DNA of 14,759 nucleotides from Planctomycetaceae bacterium (GCA_031278315.1 JAITKS010000296.1:1-14759), one strand, 5' to 3'; numbered from the stretch's first letter, positions 4,886 through 12,608 are shown. Numbers and translations: made by a program. The notes: generated from the sequence alone by a model not told the origin.

Positions 4886-6412
4886 ATGAAACGTTTATAC
4901 ATATCGTACTATAAAATTTGGCGGCACAATTGCGTCAAAAACGGCTTTCCAACAAGTAATCAGACAGCTCAAACTGAAAATTCAAGTGAGAGCAAATTAA
5001 AAGTTTTTGCGTTATTCACTGCAACGTTTTTTGCGGTGATTTTTGCTGCGATCTTTGCAGTAACTTTTGCGATAAATTTACAAAATCTAACCGCACAAGA
5101 AACGAAACCTGACAATCAATCAGAACGTCCGCGTGATCGCATCGGACAAAACAACGACGAAAGACGCGGCGGTGAAGGTCGAGGCGAAGGTCGAGGTGAA
5201 GGTCGAGGCGGTGAAGGTCGAGGCGAAGGTCGAGGCGAAGGTCGAGGCGGTCGCGGAGGTCGCGGCGGAGAAGGGCGCGGCGGATTTTCCGAATTGGAAT
5301 CAAAGCCGGTTGCGGCACCTGTTCAAGTTGCGCCGCTTTCGGCTGAAGAGCGAAGCAGCAAACTTAAAACGGCTAAAGAAAAAGCGATTTCTTTTTTACG
5401 CGATAAACAAGTTGCGAATGGTTCTTGGGCGGCGTCGCCCCGCAGCGGAATTGGCCCGACGGCGGTTATTCTTACAGGACTTTTGAACTGCGGCGTTAAA
5501 CCTGATGATCCAATGATCAAGAAAGGATTAACGTTTCTTGAAGCGTCGATAAAGAAGGACGGCGGAATTTATTCGAGTGCGCATTTTCAGAATTATGAAA
5601 CTAGTGTTGCGCTGCTTGCTTTTGCGGCTGCGAATAAATTGATTAAGTCAGAAAACAAAAATAAGCCGCCGTATGACGCATTACTTGCTAATGCTGAAAA
5701 AGCGTTGCGGGGTCAGCAGTATATTGAGGAGCGTAATGTGAATAAAGATGACCCGCGTTACGGCGGTATCGGTTACGGCGGAGAAACACGGCCCGACTTG
5801 TCGAACACACAATTTTTTCTAGACGCACTTAAAGCAGCAGGTAAAAATGCAGATGATCCGGCAATTCAAAAAGCTTTAGTTTTTGTATCAAGAAATCAGA
5901 ATCTTGAATCGGAGTATAACAAGTTACCTTTTGCGTCAAAGAATCCTGACGGCGGATTTATTTACACTTCGACAACAGGCAGCAGTTCGGCTGGAACGAC
6001 GGAAAGCGGAGGATTACGAAGTTATGCGTCGATGACTTACGCAGGCTTGAAAAGCATGATTTACGCAGGTTTGACAAAAGATGATAAACGTGTAAAAGCT
6101 GCGTATGAATGGATTACAAAAAACTACAGCGTAGTTGAAAATCCCGGAATGGGACAACGCGGTCTGTTCTATTATTATCATACGATGTCGAAAGCGTTAG
6201 GCGTGATGGGTGAAAATCAAATCGTCGACGCAAACGGAAAAAAACATGATTGGAAAACTGAATTAACGGATCAATTATTATCGTATCAAAGAACAGACGG
6301 TGCTTGGATAAATGATAAATCAGCACAGTGGATGGAGAACGATCCGCATCTGGTAACTGGTTTTGTGTTATTGGTACTTGCCGAATGTGCAAAGTCAAAC
6401 AAGGGCGAATAA
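4886..6412 (+). CDS. Exported prenyltransferase/squalene-oxidase-repeat protein
   Basis: This 508-residue protein has four parts. Residues 1-39 are a hydrophilic leader (MKRLYISYYKIW ... TAQTENSSESK). Residues 40-64 are a hydrophobic signal core (ATFFAVIFAAIFAVTFAI), with likely cleavage near LTA/Q. Residues 92-133 are a GRGEGRG-type linker. Residues about 155-505 form an alpha/alpha-toroid of the prenyltransferase/squalene-oxidase repeat family: AISFLRDKQVANGSW, AVILTGLLNCGV, SVALLAFAAANK, TQFFLDALKAAGK, YASMTYAGLKSMIYAG, LLSYQRTDGAWIND and TGFVLLVLAECAK. Planctomycetes carry many exported proteins of this fold. I see no DxDD-type motif of hopene cyclases, so a binding or scaffolding role, or an unknown enzymatic one, is as likely as terpene cyclisation. 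The leader is a copy of module C. The pseudopilin gene follows after 102 nt. Confidence 0.8.
   Translation: MKRLYISYYKIWRHNCVKNGFPTSNQTAQTENSSESKLKVFALFTATFFAVIFAAIFAVTFAINLQNLTAQETKPDNQSERPRDRIGQNNDERRGGEGRGEGRGEGRGGEGRGEGRGEGRGGRGGRGGEGRGGFSELESKPVAAPVQVAPLSAEERSSKLKTAKEKAISFLRDKQVANGSWAASPRSGIGPTAVILTGLLNCGVKPDDPMIKKGLTFLEASIKKDGGIYSSAHFQNYETSVALLAFAAANKLIKSENKNKPPYDALLANAEKALRGQQYIEERNVNKDDPRYGGIGYGGETRPDLSNTQFFLDALKAAGKNADDPAIQKALVFVSRNQNLESEYNKLPFASKNPDGGFIYTSTTGSSSAGTTESGGLRSYASMTYAGLKSMIYAGLTKDDKRVKAAYEWITKNYSVVENPGMGQRGLFYYYHTMSKALGVMGENQIVDANGKKHDWKTELTDQLLSYQRTDGAWINDKSAQWMENDPHLVTGFVLLVLAECAKSNKGE
4893..5010 (+). repeat. Module C, live copy encoding the signal-peptide n-region
   Basis: This copy encodes residues 4-41 of the exported protein. 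It is the only copy with a good ribosome binding site, an ATG, an open frame and a hydrophobic core behind it. It shares long stretches with the copy at 4361-4470. Confidence 0.75.
5161..5283 (+). repeat. In-frame GGTCGAGGCGAA-type minisatellite
   Basis: Units of GAAGGTCGAGGC and shorter GGTCGAGGC variants encode a Glu/Arg/Gly linker between the signal peptide and the toroid domain. Other frames across it are also open but are shadows of the repeat. Confidence 0.85.
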
Positions 6413-6497
6413 AAATTTAATGTAACGTAAATTATTTTAAATTATTTTAAATAAGAATTTAAAATAAGATTTATTGTTACGAAAACTATTTATATGT

Positions 6498-6505
6498 AAA
6501 AGGAG
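6498..6505 (+). promoter_or_regulatory. Ribosome binding site of the pseudopilin gene
   Basis: AAAAGGAG lies 9 nt before ATG 6515. It places the start 13 residues before the prepilin cleavage site, a normal length. Confidence 0.85.
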
Positions 6506-6514
6506 TAAAACAAA

Positions 6515-7603
6515 ATGAAAATTAGAAATCAATGTGATCCAAAATATTTTGGTTTCACTTTAGTTGAATTATTGGTAGTAATAGCTATTATCGGGATATT
6601 GATCGCCTTGCTATTACCAGCTGTGCAAGCTGCAAGAGAAGCCGCAAGAAGAGCATGGTGTGCGAATAATCAAAAACAATACGGATTGGCTTTACACAAT
6701 TATCATGACGTTTACAAAGTCTTGCCGAAAATGGAAGAAAATTTAACATGGGCAGATTATTCAACTGGAAATACAGATTTATCTATTCATGTTCGCGTTT
6801 TACCGTTTATTGAGCAAGGTGCGATGCTTGCGTCGTTTAATTCGGGTATTCCTGTTTATACAAATAGATCGGGGATGCACCCCGATGTAGTTCTGATACT
6901 TGAATTACAGTTTGCATTGTTAAATTGTCCAAGTGAATCCGAGAAAAAAACGCAATTGACCGGAACTGCTGGTCCTAATCCTGAAGGGATGCGTAATGCG
7001 GCTGGTACAAATTACGTTTATTGTAATGGAACTGCCGTTGATGACTTTTATGCAATCGGCAACGTAACAATCGATGACGGACTTTTCAGTAGAAAGACCG
7101 GTTCGCTTGAACAAATAAATGATGGTACAAGTAATACACTTGCTCTGTCAGAAACTTTACTCGCATTTGCAAGTGACCCTGGTACAACTACAGATCGGCG
7201 ATCATGGCGAAGAATGAATTTTACTGATATGGGAAATGACAGAACTAGTCATTTAACTGATACAACTAATTGGGTTCCTACGTACAGTCCTAATGTTGAT
7301 CTTTTGAGTGCGGCTCAATCAAATCCGCCTTCAGGGGCAGGCAGCCGCGGATTCCCATGGTTGTCTTCGCGCGGTACGGCAACAGGATTTTCAACTTATT
7401 ACACGCCGAATTTCGGTGCGCCCGGAAATTGGATTCGCGGTGCTAGTAATTCAAATTATAACTTTACCAGTAGTAATCATGTTAGCGGTGTCAATACGTG
7501 TTATGCTGACGGAAGTGTACATTACATTCAAGATGCAATTAAGTTAGAAATTTGGCGGGCAGCAAGCACTAGCGGCGGCGGAGAAGTTGCTCAAATACCA
7601 TAA
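6515..7603 (+). CDS. DUF1559 domain pseudopilin (prepilin-type N-terminal cleavage/methylation)
   Basis: This 362-residue protein has a 13-residue leader ending in Gly, then FTLVELLVVIAIIG and LLLPAVQAAREAARR. The type IV prepilin peptidase would cut between G13 and F14, and the conserved Glu at mature position 5 is E18. The rest matches the planctomycete DUF1559 (SBP_bac_10) family, with N-terminal NNQKQYGLALHNYHDVYKVLP, a DGTSNTLALSET motif, and near the end H322-X9-D332-G333 in the segment HVSGVNTCYADG. Length is normal. These proteins are thought to be minor pseudopilins of a type II secretion-like or surface system and occur in very many copies per planctomycete genome; no individual function is known. 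It follows the exported prenyltransferase-repeat gene by 102 nt, which may reflect co-transcription. Confidence 0.95.
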   Translation: MKIRNQCDPKYFGFTLVELLVVIAIIGILIALLLPAVQAAREAARRAWCANNQKQYGLALHNYHDVYKVLPKMEENLTWADYSTGNTDLSIHVRVLPFIEQGAMLASFNSGIPVYTNRSGMHPDVVLILELQFALLNCPSESEKKTQLTGTAGPNPEGMRNAAGTNYVYCNGTAVDDFYAIGNVTIDDGLFSRKTGSLEQINDGTSNTLALSETLLAFASDPGTTTDRRSWRRMNFTDMGNDRTSHLTDTTNWVPTYSPNVDLLSAAQSNPPSGAGSRGFPWLSSRGTATGFSTYYTPNFGAPGNWIRGASNSNYNFTSSNHVSGVNTCYADGSVHYIQDAIKLEIWRAASTSGGGEVAQIP

Positions 7604-7677
7604 AAAATAAAAAATCGTTTTCAAGTTAAGATTAATATGTGTCAACTAGATTTTAATATTAGTTGTTTGAGATAAAT

Positions 7678-7703
7678 ATCGTATTATCGTATTATCGTAT
7701 TAT
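7678..7703 (+). repeat. 8-nt tandem repeat, three units
   Basis: ATCGTATT is repeated three times without a mismatch, just before the GC-rich heptamer array. Confidence 0.9.
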
Positions 7704-7710
7704 GAAATTT

Positions 7711-7756
7711 GGTCGGCGGTCGGCGGTCGGCAGTCGGTCTGTCGGCAGTCGGCGGT
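7711..7756 (+). repeat. GGTCGGC heptamer array
   Basis: GGTCGGC units with CAGTCGG variants form a short GC-rich array in AT-rich DNA. It does not fold into a convincing hairpin. Confidence 0.8.
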
Positions 7757-7766
7757 ACAAGGTGAG

Positions 7767-7893
7767 ATGAGTAAAAAACTTTATATCACCGAATTCATAG
7801 TATATTTTTTTGAAATACGAAACACACGAAAATACACGAAAATATGAAACTGACGAAAAAACAAAAAACGAAATTCAAATAAGAACAGTTTAA
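7767..7893 (+). pseudogene. Module C copy with its own ATG, broken
   Basis: ATGAGTAAAAAACTTTATATC-like sequence reads MSKKLYITEF, recalling MKRLYISYY of the live copy, and stops at 7845-7847 after 26 residues. A CACACGAAAATACACGAAAA stretch (7823-7842), the inverse of the one at 229-244, interrupts the middle. The conserved 3' end follows (ATTCAAATAAGAACAGTTTA). A possible AAGGTGAG site touches the ATG. It is a decayed leader with no coding body. Confidence 0.5.
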
Positions 7894-7899
7894 AAATAT

Positions 7900-7915
7900 T
7901 TCACAGATATATTAC
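7900..7915 (-). repeat. Module A copy, reverse orientation
   Basis: TTCACAGATATATTAC is the reverse complement of GTAATATATCTGTGAA. It directly follows the module C remnant. Confidence 0.6.
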
Positions 7916-8070
7916 TTTTTGTGTTTAAATCGTACAAACAAAATTGAATTTAATAGAGTAGTCACAATATTTATTCTTAACTTGAAATAACTAATAATCC
8001 TTAACATTCACCTTTAAATATTTAGATTTACTTTAGTGAATTTCTAAAAATCTAATGTAAAAAATTATTG

Positions 8071-8153
8071 TTAGAAGGAACGCTGCCGAACCGCATATTT
8101 AAGCTTTTTTTGTACAAAAAAAATTGCATGCGGGAAGTCTGCGTTCCTCCTAA
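8071..8153. repeat. Long imperfect hairpin (MITE/REP-like)
   Basis: Paired segments from outside in: TTAG/CTAA (8071-8074 with 8150-8153), AGGAACGC/GCGTTCCT (8076-8083 with 8141-8148), CCGCAT/ATGCGG (8091-8096 with 8128-8133), and a central T7-GTAC-A8 palindrome (8105-8123). It lies 35 nt before the ABC ATPase start codon. The T-run/A-run centre resembles that of the element at 4595-4670. Confidence 0.75.
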
Positions 8154-8188
8154 TATTAGTTTTTAGAAGTTACCTTTAAAAATAAAAA

Positions 8189-8248
8189 ATGAATAATCCA
8201 GAAATGAATAATCCAGAAATGAATAATCCGGAAATGAATAAACCGGAA
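8189..8248 (+). repeat. 15-nt tandem repeat containing start codons, four units
   Basis: ATGAATAATCCAGAA occurs four times with minor changes (8189, 8204, 8219, 8234) and encodes MNNPE three times and then MNKPE. Every unit begins with an in-frame ATG. Confidence 0.95.
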
Positions 8249-8953
8249 TTTCCAGTTGAAATATCGAATTTGACCAAAGTTTATAAGACCCGCAGCGGCA
8301 GCGTGAATGCTGTTTGCGATATTTCACTTTGTGTCAACGGCGGCGAATTTCTTACAATAATGGGAACATCGGGTTCCGGTAAAAGTACATTGTTACATCT
8401 TATTGCCGGCTTGACTAATCCTACTGTCGGCAGTGTCAAGATAAACAACAACGAGATATATAATCTCACGGATTCGCAGCGTACACAATTCCGCTGCCGT
8501 AATATTGGAGTTATATTTCAAGCTTTTAATCTTATTCCTACACTCACGGCATTGGAGAATATTTTGTTACCGTCACTTATCGACGGTCAAAATAAAGTAC
8601 CGCTTGAGAAGTTAGACAATCTATTAAACGCACTCGAAATATACGACCGGCGTTATCATCGTCCTGATTCTTTAAGCGGCGGTGAGCAGCAGCGTGTTGC
8701 TATCGGACGCGCTTTGTTAATTGATCCGGCAATCGTTCTCGCCGACGAACCAACCGGTAACCTCGACTCTGTAAACAGTGATAACATTTGTAAATTATTA
8801 CGTAACCTCTGCGATAAAGAACATCGTACTATTGTACTCGTCACACATGAAAAATCTGTTGCCGATTGGGGCGACCGATGTATCACACTTAAAGACGGAC
8901 GAATTATCGACGAACGAATTATTAATTCAAATCGAAAGGAGGTGTCAGCATGA
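8189..8953 (+). CDS. ABC transporter ATP-binding protein, MacB/LolD type
   Basis: This 254-residue nucleotide-binding subunit energises the partner permease from the cytoplasmic side. Visible motifs: A-loop Y32, Walker A GTSGSGKST (59-67), Q-loop Q111 in VIFQAFNLIP, signature LSGGEQQ (162-168), Walker B IVLADEPTGNLD (182-193, catalytic E187) and H-loop H220 in VLVTHE. The family (3.A.1.122/125-like) drives mechanotransmission-type exporters for lipoproteins, peptides or antimicrobials. The N-terminus carries four pentapeptide repeats, each starting with Met; the conserved domain begins at about residue 21, so any of the ATGs at 8189, 8204, 8219 or 8234 could serve. None has a good Shine-Dalgarno site. 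The stop overlaps the permease start by 4 nt (ATGA), so the two are translationally coupled. No MacA or TolC partner is in the window. Confidence 0.95.
   Translation: MNNPEMNNPEMNNPEMNKPEFPVEISNLTKVYKTRSGSVNAVCDISLCVNGGEFLTIMGTSGSGKSTLLHLIAGLTNPTVGSVKINNNEIYNLTDSQRTQFRCRNIGVIFQAFNLIPTLTALENILLPSLIDGQNKVPLEKLDNLLNALEIYDRRYHRPDSLSGGEQQRVAIGRALLIDPAIVLADEPTGNLDSVNSDNICKLLRNLCDKEHRTIVLVTHEKSVADWGDRCITLKDGRIIDERIINSNRKEVSA
8935..8944 (+). promoter_or_regulatory. Strong ribosome binding site of the permease gene
   Basis: AAAGGAGGTG, close to a full anti-Shine-Dalgarno complement, lies inside the end of the ATPase gene, 5 nt before ATG 8950. It fixes the permease start. Confidence 0.9.
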
Positions 8954-11900
8954 AACTTTTACTTAAACTTATTTTCCGTGAAGCGTGGTATCACCGCGCA
9001 CGAATTTCATTTGCCGTGATTGCAACAATGGCGATGTCTTGTATGGTTGTTTGGTTAATCGGCAGTATCGATTTGATGATACTTCGATTCGACAATGACA
9101 GTGAAAATTATCTCGGTAGTTTTCATCTTGCGATGTTGCCGGAACGAGTACAAAATACAGCGTTACCGGCTGCGGTTAATACTCCGCCGACGCCGCCGGT
9201 TCAAATTGGGATTCCCGAATCGATACTGGAAAAATTGAAATCAGACGATAACGTAACAAGTTTTTCAACAGCAAGACAAATTCGCAACGTGATGGCAAAA
9301 ATGCTCGACGAGAATGACGATCAAGCTGCTTTACGCCGTCAACGTGCCGGAACAGGCACGCCGATGCAAAGTCCATCGATTATTGGAATCGATGTTACAA
9401 TGCCGCCGTTTGAGTTGCAAGACGGACGTTGGTTTGCCGATGATTCAAATAGTACGGAAGCTGCGATGGAAGGCGTAATCGGCAGCGGTGCAGCAGGAAG
9501 TTTAAGAGCTTTCGGCGAAGAGACTGAACCTGTTAAAGTCGGCGATACCGTTATTTGCAGAGTTAATACTCACGATTTCAAAATCAAGATAGTAGGATTA
9601 TTTGAACAGAAATTGACCAGCGGACGATTCGGAGGAGGTAACTCGCCTATTACAGGTGCTCTTTATGTCTCGCCGAAAACAGCTGAAAAAATAAGTCCGG
9701 CTGCAGATAATGAAAAACGTAAAATCGATTTCGTGTATATCAAACTAAACGATAAAATCACGACGGAACAATTTCAAGAATCGTTCAAAAAAGAACTCGG
9801 CGACGCCGAAATTGCAATGCGTTTTATCACAATTGCCGATGTCGAAAAGCAACTGAAAACTAACCGCAGCCGCGGCGGAGGCGGATTGATGGGCAGCGCA
9901 GGATCGACAAATTCCGTAATTATTTTTTCAACGCTAGTATCAATTTTGATCGTTTTTACAGCGTTGAGTATGGGAGTAAGTGAACGTACACGCACATTCG
10001 CAATGTTACGATCAGTCGGAATGCCGCGATGGAAAATATCTATACTAGTTTTCGGTGAAAGCGTGATTTTATGTTTACTAGGATGGATCGGCGGAATGTT
10101 CGCAGGATGGATTATTCTTCAACTTACTGTATGGCTGCAACCCGACGCTTTCGGAGGAGGTAAAACTATCCAACTAAGCAAAACAGCTATTACGACAGCA
10201 GGTGTTGCAGCTCTTATTGGTTCGTTGTTAGCTGCTATTTATCCGGCATGGCGAAGTTCGCAAATCGATCCGCTCGACGGAATGAACCGTAGTTATTCTG
10301 CTGTAATAAAAACGAGTTGGTTTGTATTAGCCGCAATCGTTGGTGTAATTTTGTTGACAATTTGTCCGATTATTACGTCTGTTGATAGTATTGCAAAAGG
10401 AACTGAATTACGTGTATTCTTGTACACTTTTATCGGTTTACCCGCACAAATTTTAGGATGTGCGTTAATTGCACCGGCTGCAATTATTCTAGTAGAAAAA
10501 ATTTTTACACCGCTTATCGCAAAAATTTTGTTTGTTAGAAAAGAACTATTGTCAAATCAACTTTCGATTAATATCTGGAGAACGCTAGGAACAACAATTG
10601 CTGTCAGTGTCGGACTTGGAGTTTATTCGTTTCTTGAAATATCTGGTTACTCGATGCTTGTTCCGTTTACTCATTCCAAAACGCTGCCCAACACACTTGT
10701 AACTACAAACCCGACAGGATTACCTTTGTCCGAAATCGAAACTATAAGAAACATGCAAGGAGTTGATTCAAACCGATTCTTACCAGTTGCACTTGAACAA
10801 TCATATTTCTCGCAGCGTCAAGCTAATGAATTTATGAACAACGGATTAAATCCGCAGCAAACTAATGGAATCGTTTTCGGAATAGATATAAAAAAAGCAT
10901 TCAATAAACAAGCCGACGGCAGCAGACCATTAATCGAAGTTGAATTTCAAGAAGGAACTCTGAAATCAGCTTTAGAAAAACTCGAAACAGGCAGACGATA
11001 TTGTTTGATTCCTGATTCATTCGCTTTTCGGGCAGGTTTACATGTCGGCGATAAAATTGAATTGGTCGTCCCTCGCAATTTCAATACAAATTTCAGACGA
11101 GGTCAAAGTCTCGGCAGTGAACGCAGAGGATTAGATAATAATAACTCAAACAATAACGAAAACACAAAATTTATCAATCCAGAAAATAAAAACAATCAAG
11201 AAAGACAAACTTCAGATAGACACGAAGAACAAACTTCAGATAGACGCGAAGAACAAACTTCAGATAGACGCGAAGAACAAACTTCAGACAGACGCGAAGA
11301 ACAAACTTCAGGCGGACGCGAAGAACAAACTTCTGACAGACACGAAGGACAAACTTCTGACAGACGCGAAGGACAAACTTCAAACAGACGCGAAGGACAA
11401 ACTTCAGACAGACGCGAAGGACAAACTTCAGACAGACGCGAAGAACAAATTTCAGATAGACGCGAAGGACAAACTTCAGACAGACGCGAAGGACAAACTT
11501 CAGACAGACGCGAAGGACAAACTTCAGACAGACGCGGAACCGGAGGTCGAGGAGGACGCGGCGGACGAGGATTCGGCGGACCCGGCGGAGGCGGCAGACC
11601 CGGCGGCGGATTCGGCGGAGGCGGAGCTAACAGTGAAGAAATAGTTGAATATGAAGTTTGCGGTGTCGTAACGATTCCGGGTTGGCTATGGATGACAAAG
11701 TTAAGCGGTGTACGTAAACGCGGCGGAAGAACTGGTGCAATGTTAATTTCACCTTATGAAATCGTAAAAAGCGACTTCAGATTAAACAACGCCGGTTTCT
11801 TTTGGTTTGATCGAATTTTAGACGCTTCGGGCAAACCGGCTGTATCGGATAAAGAACTTGAATTATCGTTACAAAAATTAGCTGATAAATATCCTGTTCG

Positions 11901-12441
11901 TGAATCTGTACCGGCATTTCCTAATGAGGCGGCGGGACCGGATGGTGTAGTTAATGAAGTCGTGCGGCATTCGATGGTAAAAGTAAATTCACGAGAGTAT
12001 TTAACAGACCGAGTCAATAGCCGTGCGGACAGTGTTATTCAAGCTGCTGCAAAAATGCCGTTAATTTTACTTGCGATTTCGTCTATTGGTCTGATGGGGA
12101 CGGTAGCGGCGTCGATTCGGATGCGTCGTTTTGAGCTAGGTGTTTTGCGGAGCTTAGGAGTAACACGATTAGGACTTGTTAGATTGATTATGGCGGAAGC
12201 AATTTTAATTTCGATTGCAGCAATTGTGATTAGTCTAGGATGCGGTATTATTGCTGCTTGGTGTTTTATCGGACTAATGCGTTATACGTCGTTTTTCGGG
12301 GGATTTGTTTCGCCGTTGACTATTCCGATTTATTGGTTGTCGATTGGTTTTGGTGTAACATTAGTTTTATGTTTCTTATCGGCAATAGGACCAGCAATCG
12401 CCGCAGGAAGAACTGAAACCACAAAATTATTACGCGAATAA
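8950..12441 (+). CDS. ABC transporter permease with two FtsX domains and a large repeat-bearing periplasmic insert
   Basis: The protein has 1163 residues, well above the roughly 800 usual for double-FtsX permeases. TM1 is at about residues 17-40, followed by a periplasmic MacB-like domain. The first FtsX domain (about 323-450) carries SERTRTFAMLRSVGMPRWKI. Further membrane segments lie at about 457-560. A second periplasmic domain (about 575-1030) follows, then the second FtsX domain (about 1036-1160) with MRRFELGVLRSLGVTRLGL and a C-terminal ETTKLLRE. The second periplasmic domain is interrupted by 14 octapeptides of the QTSDRREE type (753-864) and a Gly/Arg-rich stretch (865-895). FtsX permeases of this kind usually move lipoproteins or peptides or transmit force rather than conduct through a channel; the substrate is unknown here. 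The gene is coupled to the ATPase gene by a 4-nt overlap and a strong internal ribosome binding site. Confidence 0.9.
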   Translation: MKLLLKLIFREAWYHRARISFAVIATMAMSCMVVWLIGSIDLMILRFDNDSENYLGSFHLAMLPERVQNTALPAAVNTPPTPPVQIGIPESILEKLKSDDNVTSFSTARQIRNVMAKMLDENDDQAALRRQRAGTGTPMQSPSIIGIDVTMPPFELQDGRWFADDSNSTEAAMEGVIGSGAAGSLRAFGEETEPVKVGDTVICRVNTHDFKIKIVGLFEQKLTSGRFGGGNSPITGALYVSPKTAEKISPAADNEKRKIDFVYIKLNDKITTEQFQESFKKELGDAEIAMRFITIADVEKQLKTNRSRGGGGLMGSAGSTNSVIIFSTLVSILIVFTALSMGVSERTRTFAMLRSVGMPRWKISILVFGESVILCLLGWIGGMFAGWIILQLTVWLQPDAFGGGKTIQLSKTAITTAGVAALIGSLLAAIYPAWRSSQIDPLDGMNRSYSAVIKTSWFVLAAIVGVILLTICPIITSVDSIAKGTELRVFLYTFIGLPAQILGCALIAPAAIILVEKIFTPLIAKILFVRKELLSNQLSINIWRTLGTTIAVSVGLGVYSFLEISGYSMLVPFTHSKTLPNTLVTTNPTGLPLSEIETIRNMQGVDSNRFLPVALEQSYFSQRQANEFMNNGLNPQQTNGIVFGIDIKKAFNKQADGSRPLIEVEFQEGTLKSALEKLETGRRYCLIPDSFAFRAGLHVGDKIELVVPRNFNTNFRRGQSLGSERRGLDNNNSNNNENTKFINPENKNNQERQTSDRHEEQTSDRREEQTSDRREEQTSDRREEQTSGGREEQTSDRHEGQTSDRREGQTSNRREGQTSDRREGQTSDRREEQISDRREGQTSDRREGQTSDRREGQTSDRRGTGGRGGRGGRGFGGPGGGGRPGGGFGGGGANSEEIVEYEVCGVVTIPGWLWMTKLSGVRKRGGRTGAMLISPYEIVKSDFRLNNAGFFWFDRILDASGKPAVSDKELELSLQKLADKYPVRESVPAFPNEAAGPDGVVNEVVRHSMVKVNSREYLTDRVNSRADSVIQAAAKMPLILLAISSIGLMGTVAASIRMRRFELGVLRSLGVTRLGLVRLIMAEAILISIAAIVISLGCGIIAAWCFIGLMRYTSFFGGFVSPLTIPIYWLSIGFGVTLVLCFLSAIGPAIAAGRTETTKLLRE
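11206..11541 (+). repeat. 24-nt in-frame minisatellite, 14 units
   Basis: Fourteen units of CAAACTTCAGACAGACGCGA plus GAA/GGA encode QTSDRREE or QTSDRREG. Variants are sparse (RHE, SGG, SNR, QIS). The EE form prevails in units 1-5 and the EG form in units 6-13, so the array has internal ordering. It is followed by a GC-rich RGG/GGF segment to about 11634. Confidence 0.97.
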
Positions 12442-12537
12442 GAATATTATCATACTCTGTTCTTACCTTGAAATCCGGTTGTATTTTTGTAACGAAAAAA
12501 AGAACAAACAAAAAAATCCTAAACATCCTAAAAATCC

Positions 12538-12567
12538 TGTAGAGACACAATACCTTGTGTCTCTACA
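12538..12567. repeat. Perfect 13-bp hairpin (AGAGACACAA type), possible terminator
   Basis: TGTAGAGACACAA pairs perfectly with TTGTGTCTCTACA around a TACC loop. It lies 97 nt after the permease stop. The stem is long but only a short T-rich tract follows, so it could be a weak bidirectional terminator or a dispersed palindrome. A related hairpin lies at 14002-14021. Confidence 0.7.
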
Positions 12568-12570
12568 TTT

Positions 12571-12608
12571 CAATTTATTTATTGTAACGAAAAAGATAAC
12601 AAACGAAA
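12571..12608 (+). repeat. Left inverted-repeat copy flanking rfbB
   Basis: CAATTTATTTATTGTAACGA, then AAAAGATAACAAACGAAA, matches the reverse complement of 14033-14068 with only a few differences. Confidence 0.8.

Larger units (their letters stand above)
7604..8188. other. Repeat-rich spacer of 585 nt
   Basis: There is no convincing gene. It contains an ATCGTATT tandem (7678-7703), a GGTCGGC tandem (7711-7756), a broken module C copy (7767-7893), a reverse module A copy (7900-7915) and a long hairpin (8071-8153). Between 7920 and 8070 I see only AT-rich sequence. Confidence 0.7.

Noticed and set aside
5016..5486. Open frames on both strands across the GGTCGAGGC repeat (KVEAKVEVK-like and RLDLRLDLH-like)
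   Set aside because: These are shadow frames of the same repeat. Only the 4886-6412 frame has a ribosome binding site and a recognisable domain.
11174..11383. Minus-strand open frame reading KFVLRV repeats
   Set aside because: It is the antisense of the permease minisatellite; a repeat whose length is a multiple of three opens several frames at once. No ribosome binding site.
11206..11541. Regularly spaced direct repeats that might suggest a CRISPR array
   Set aside because: The 24-nt units are contiguous with no spacers, are multiples of three, and encode octapeptides in the permease frame. No cas gene is nearby.
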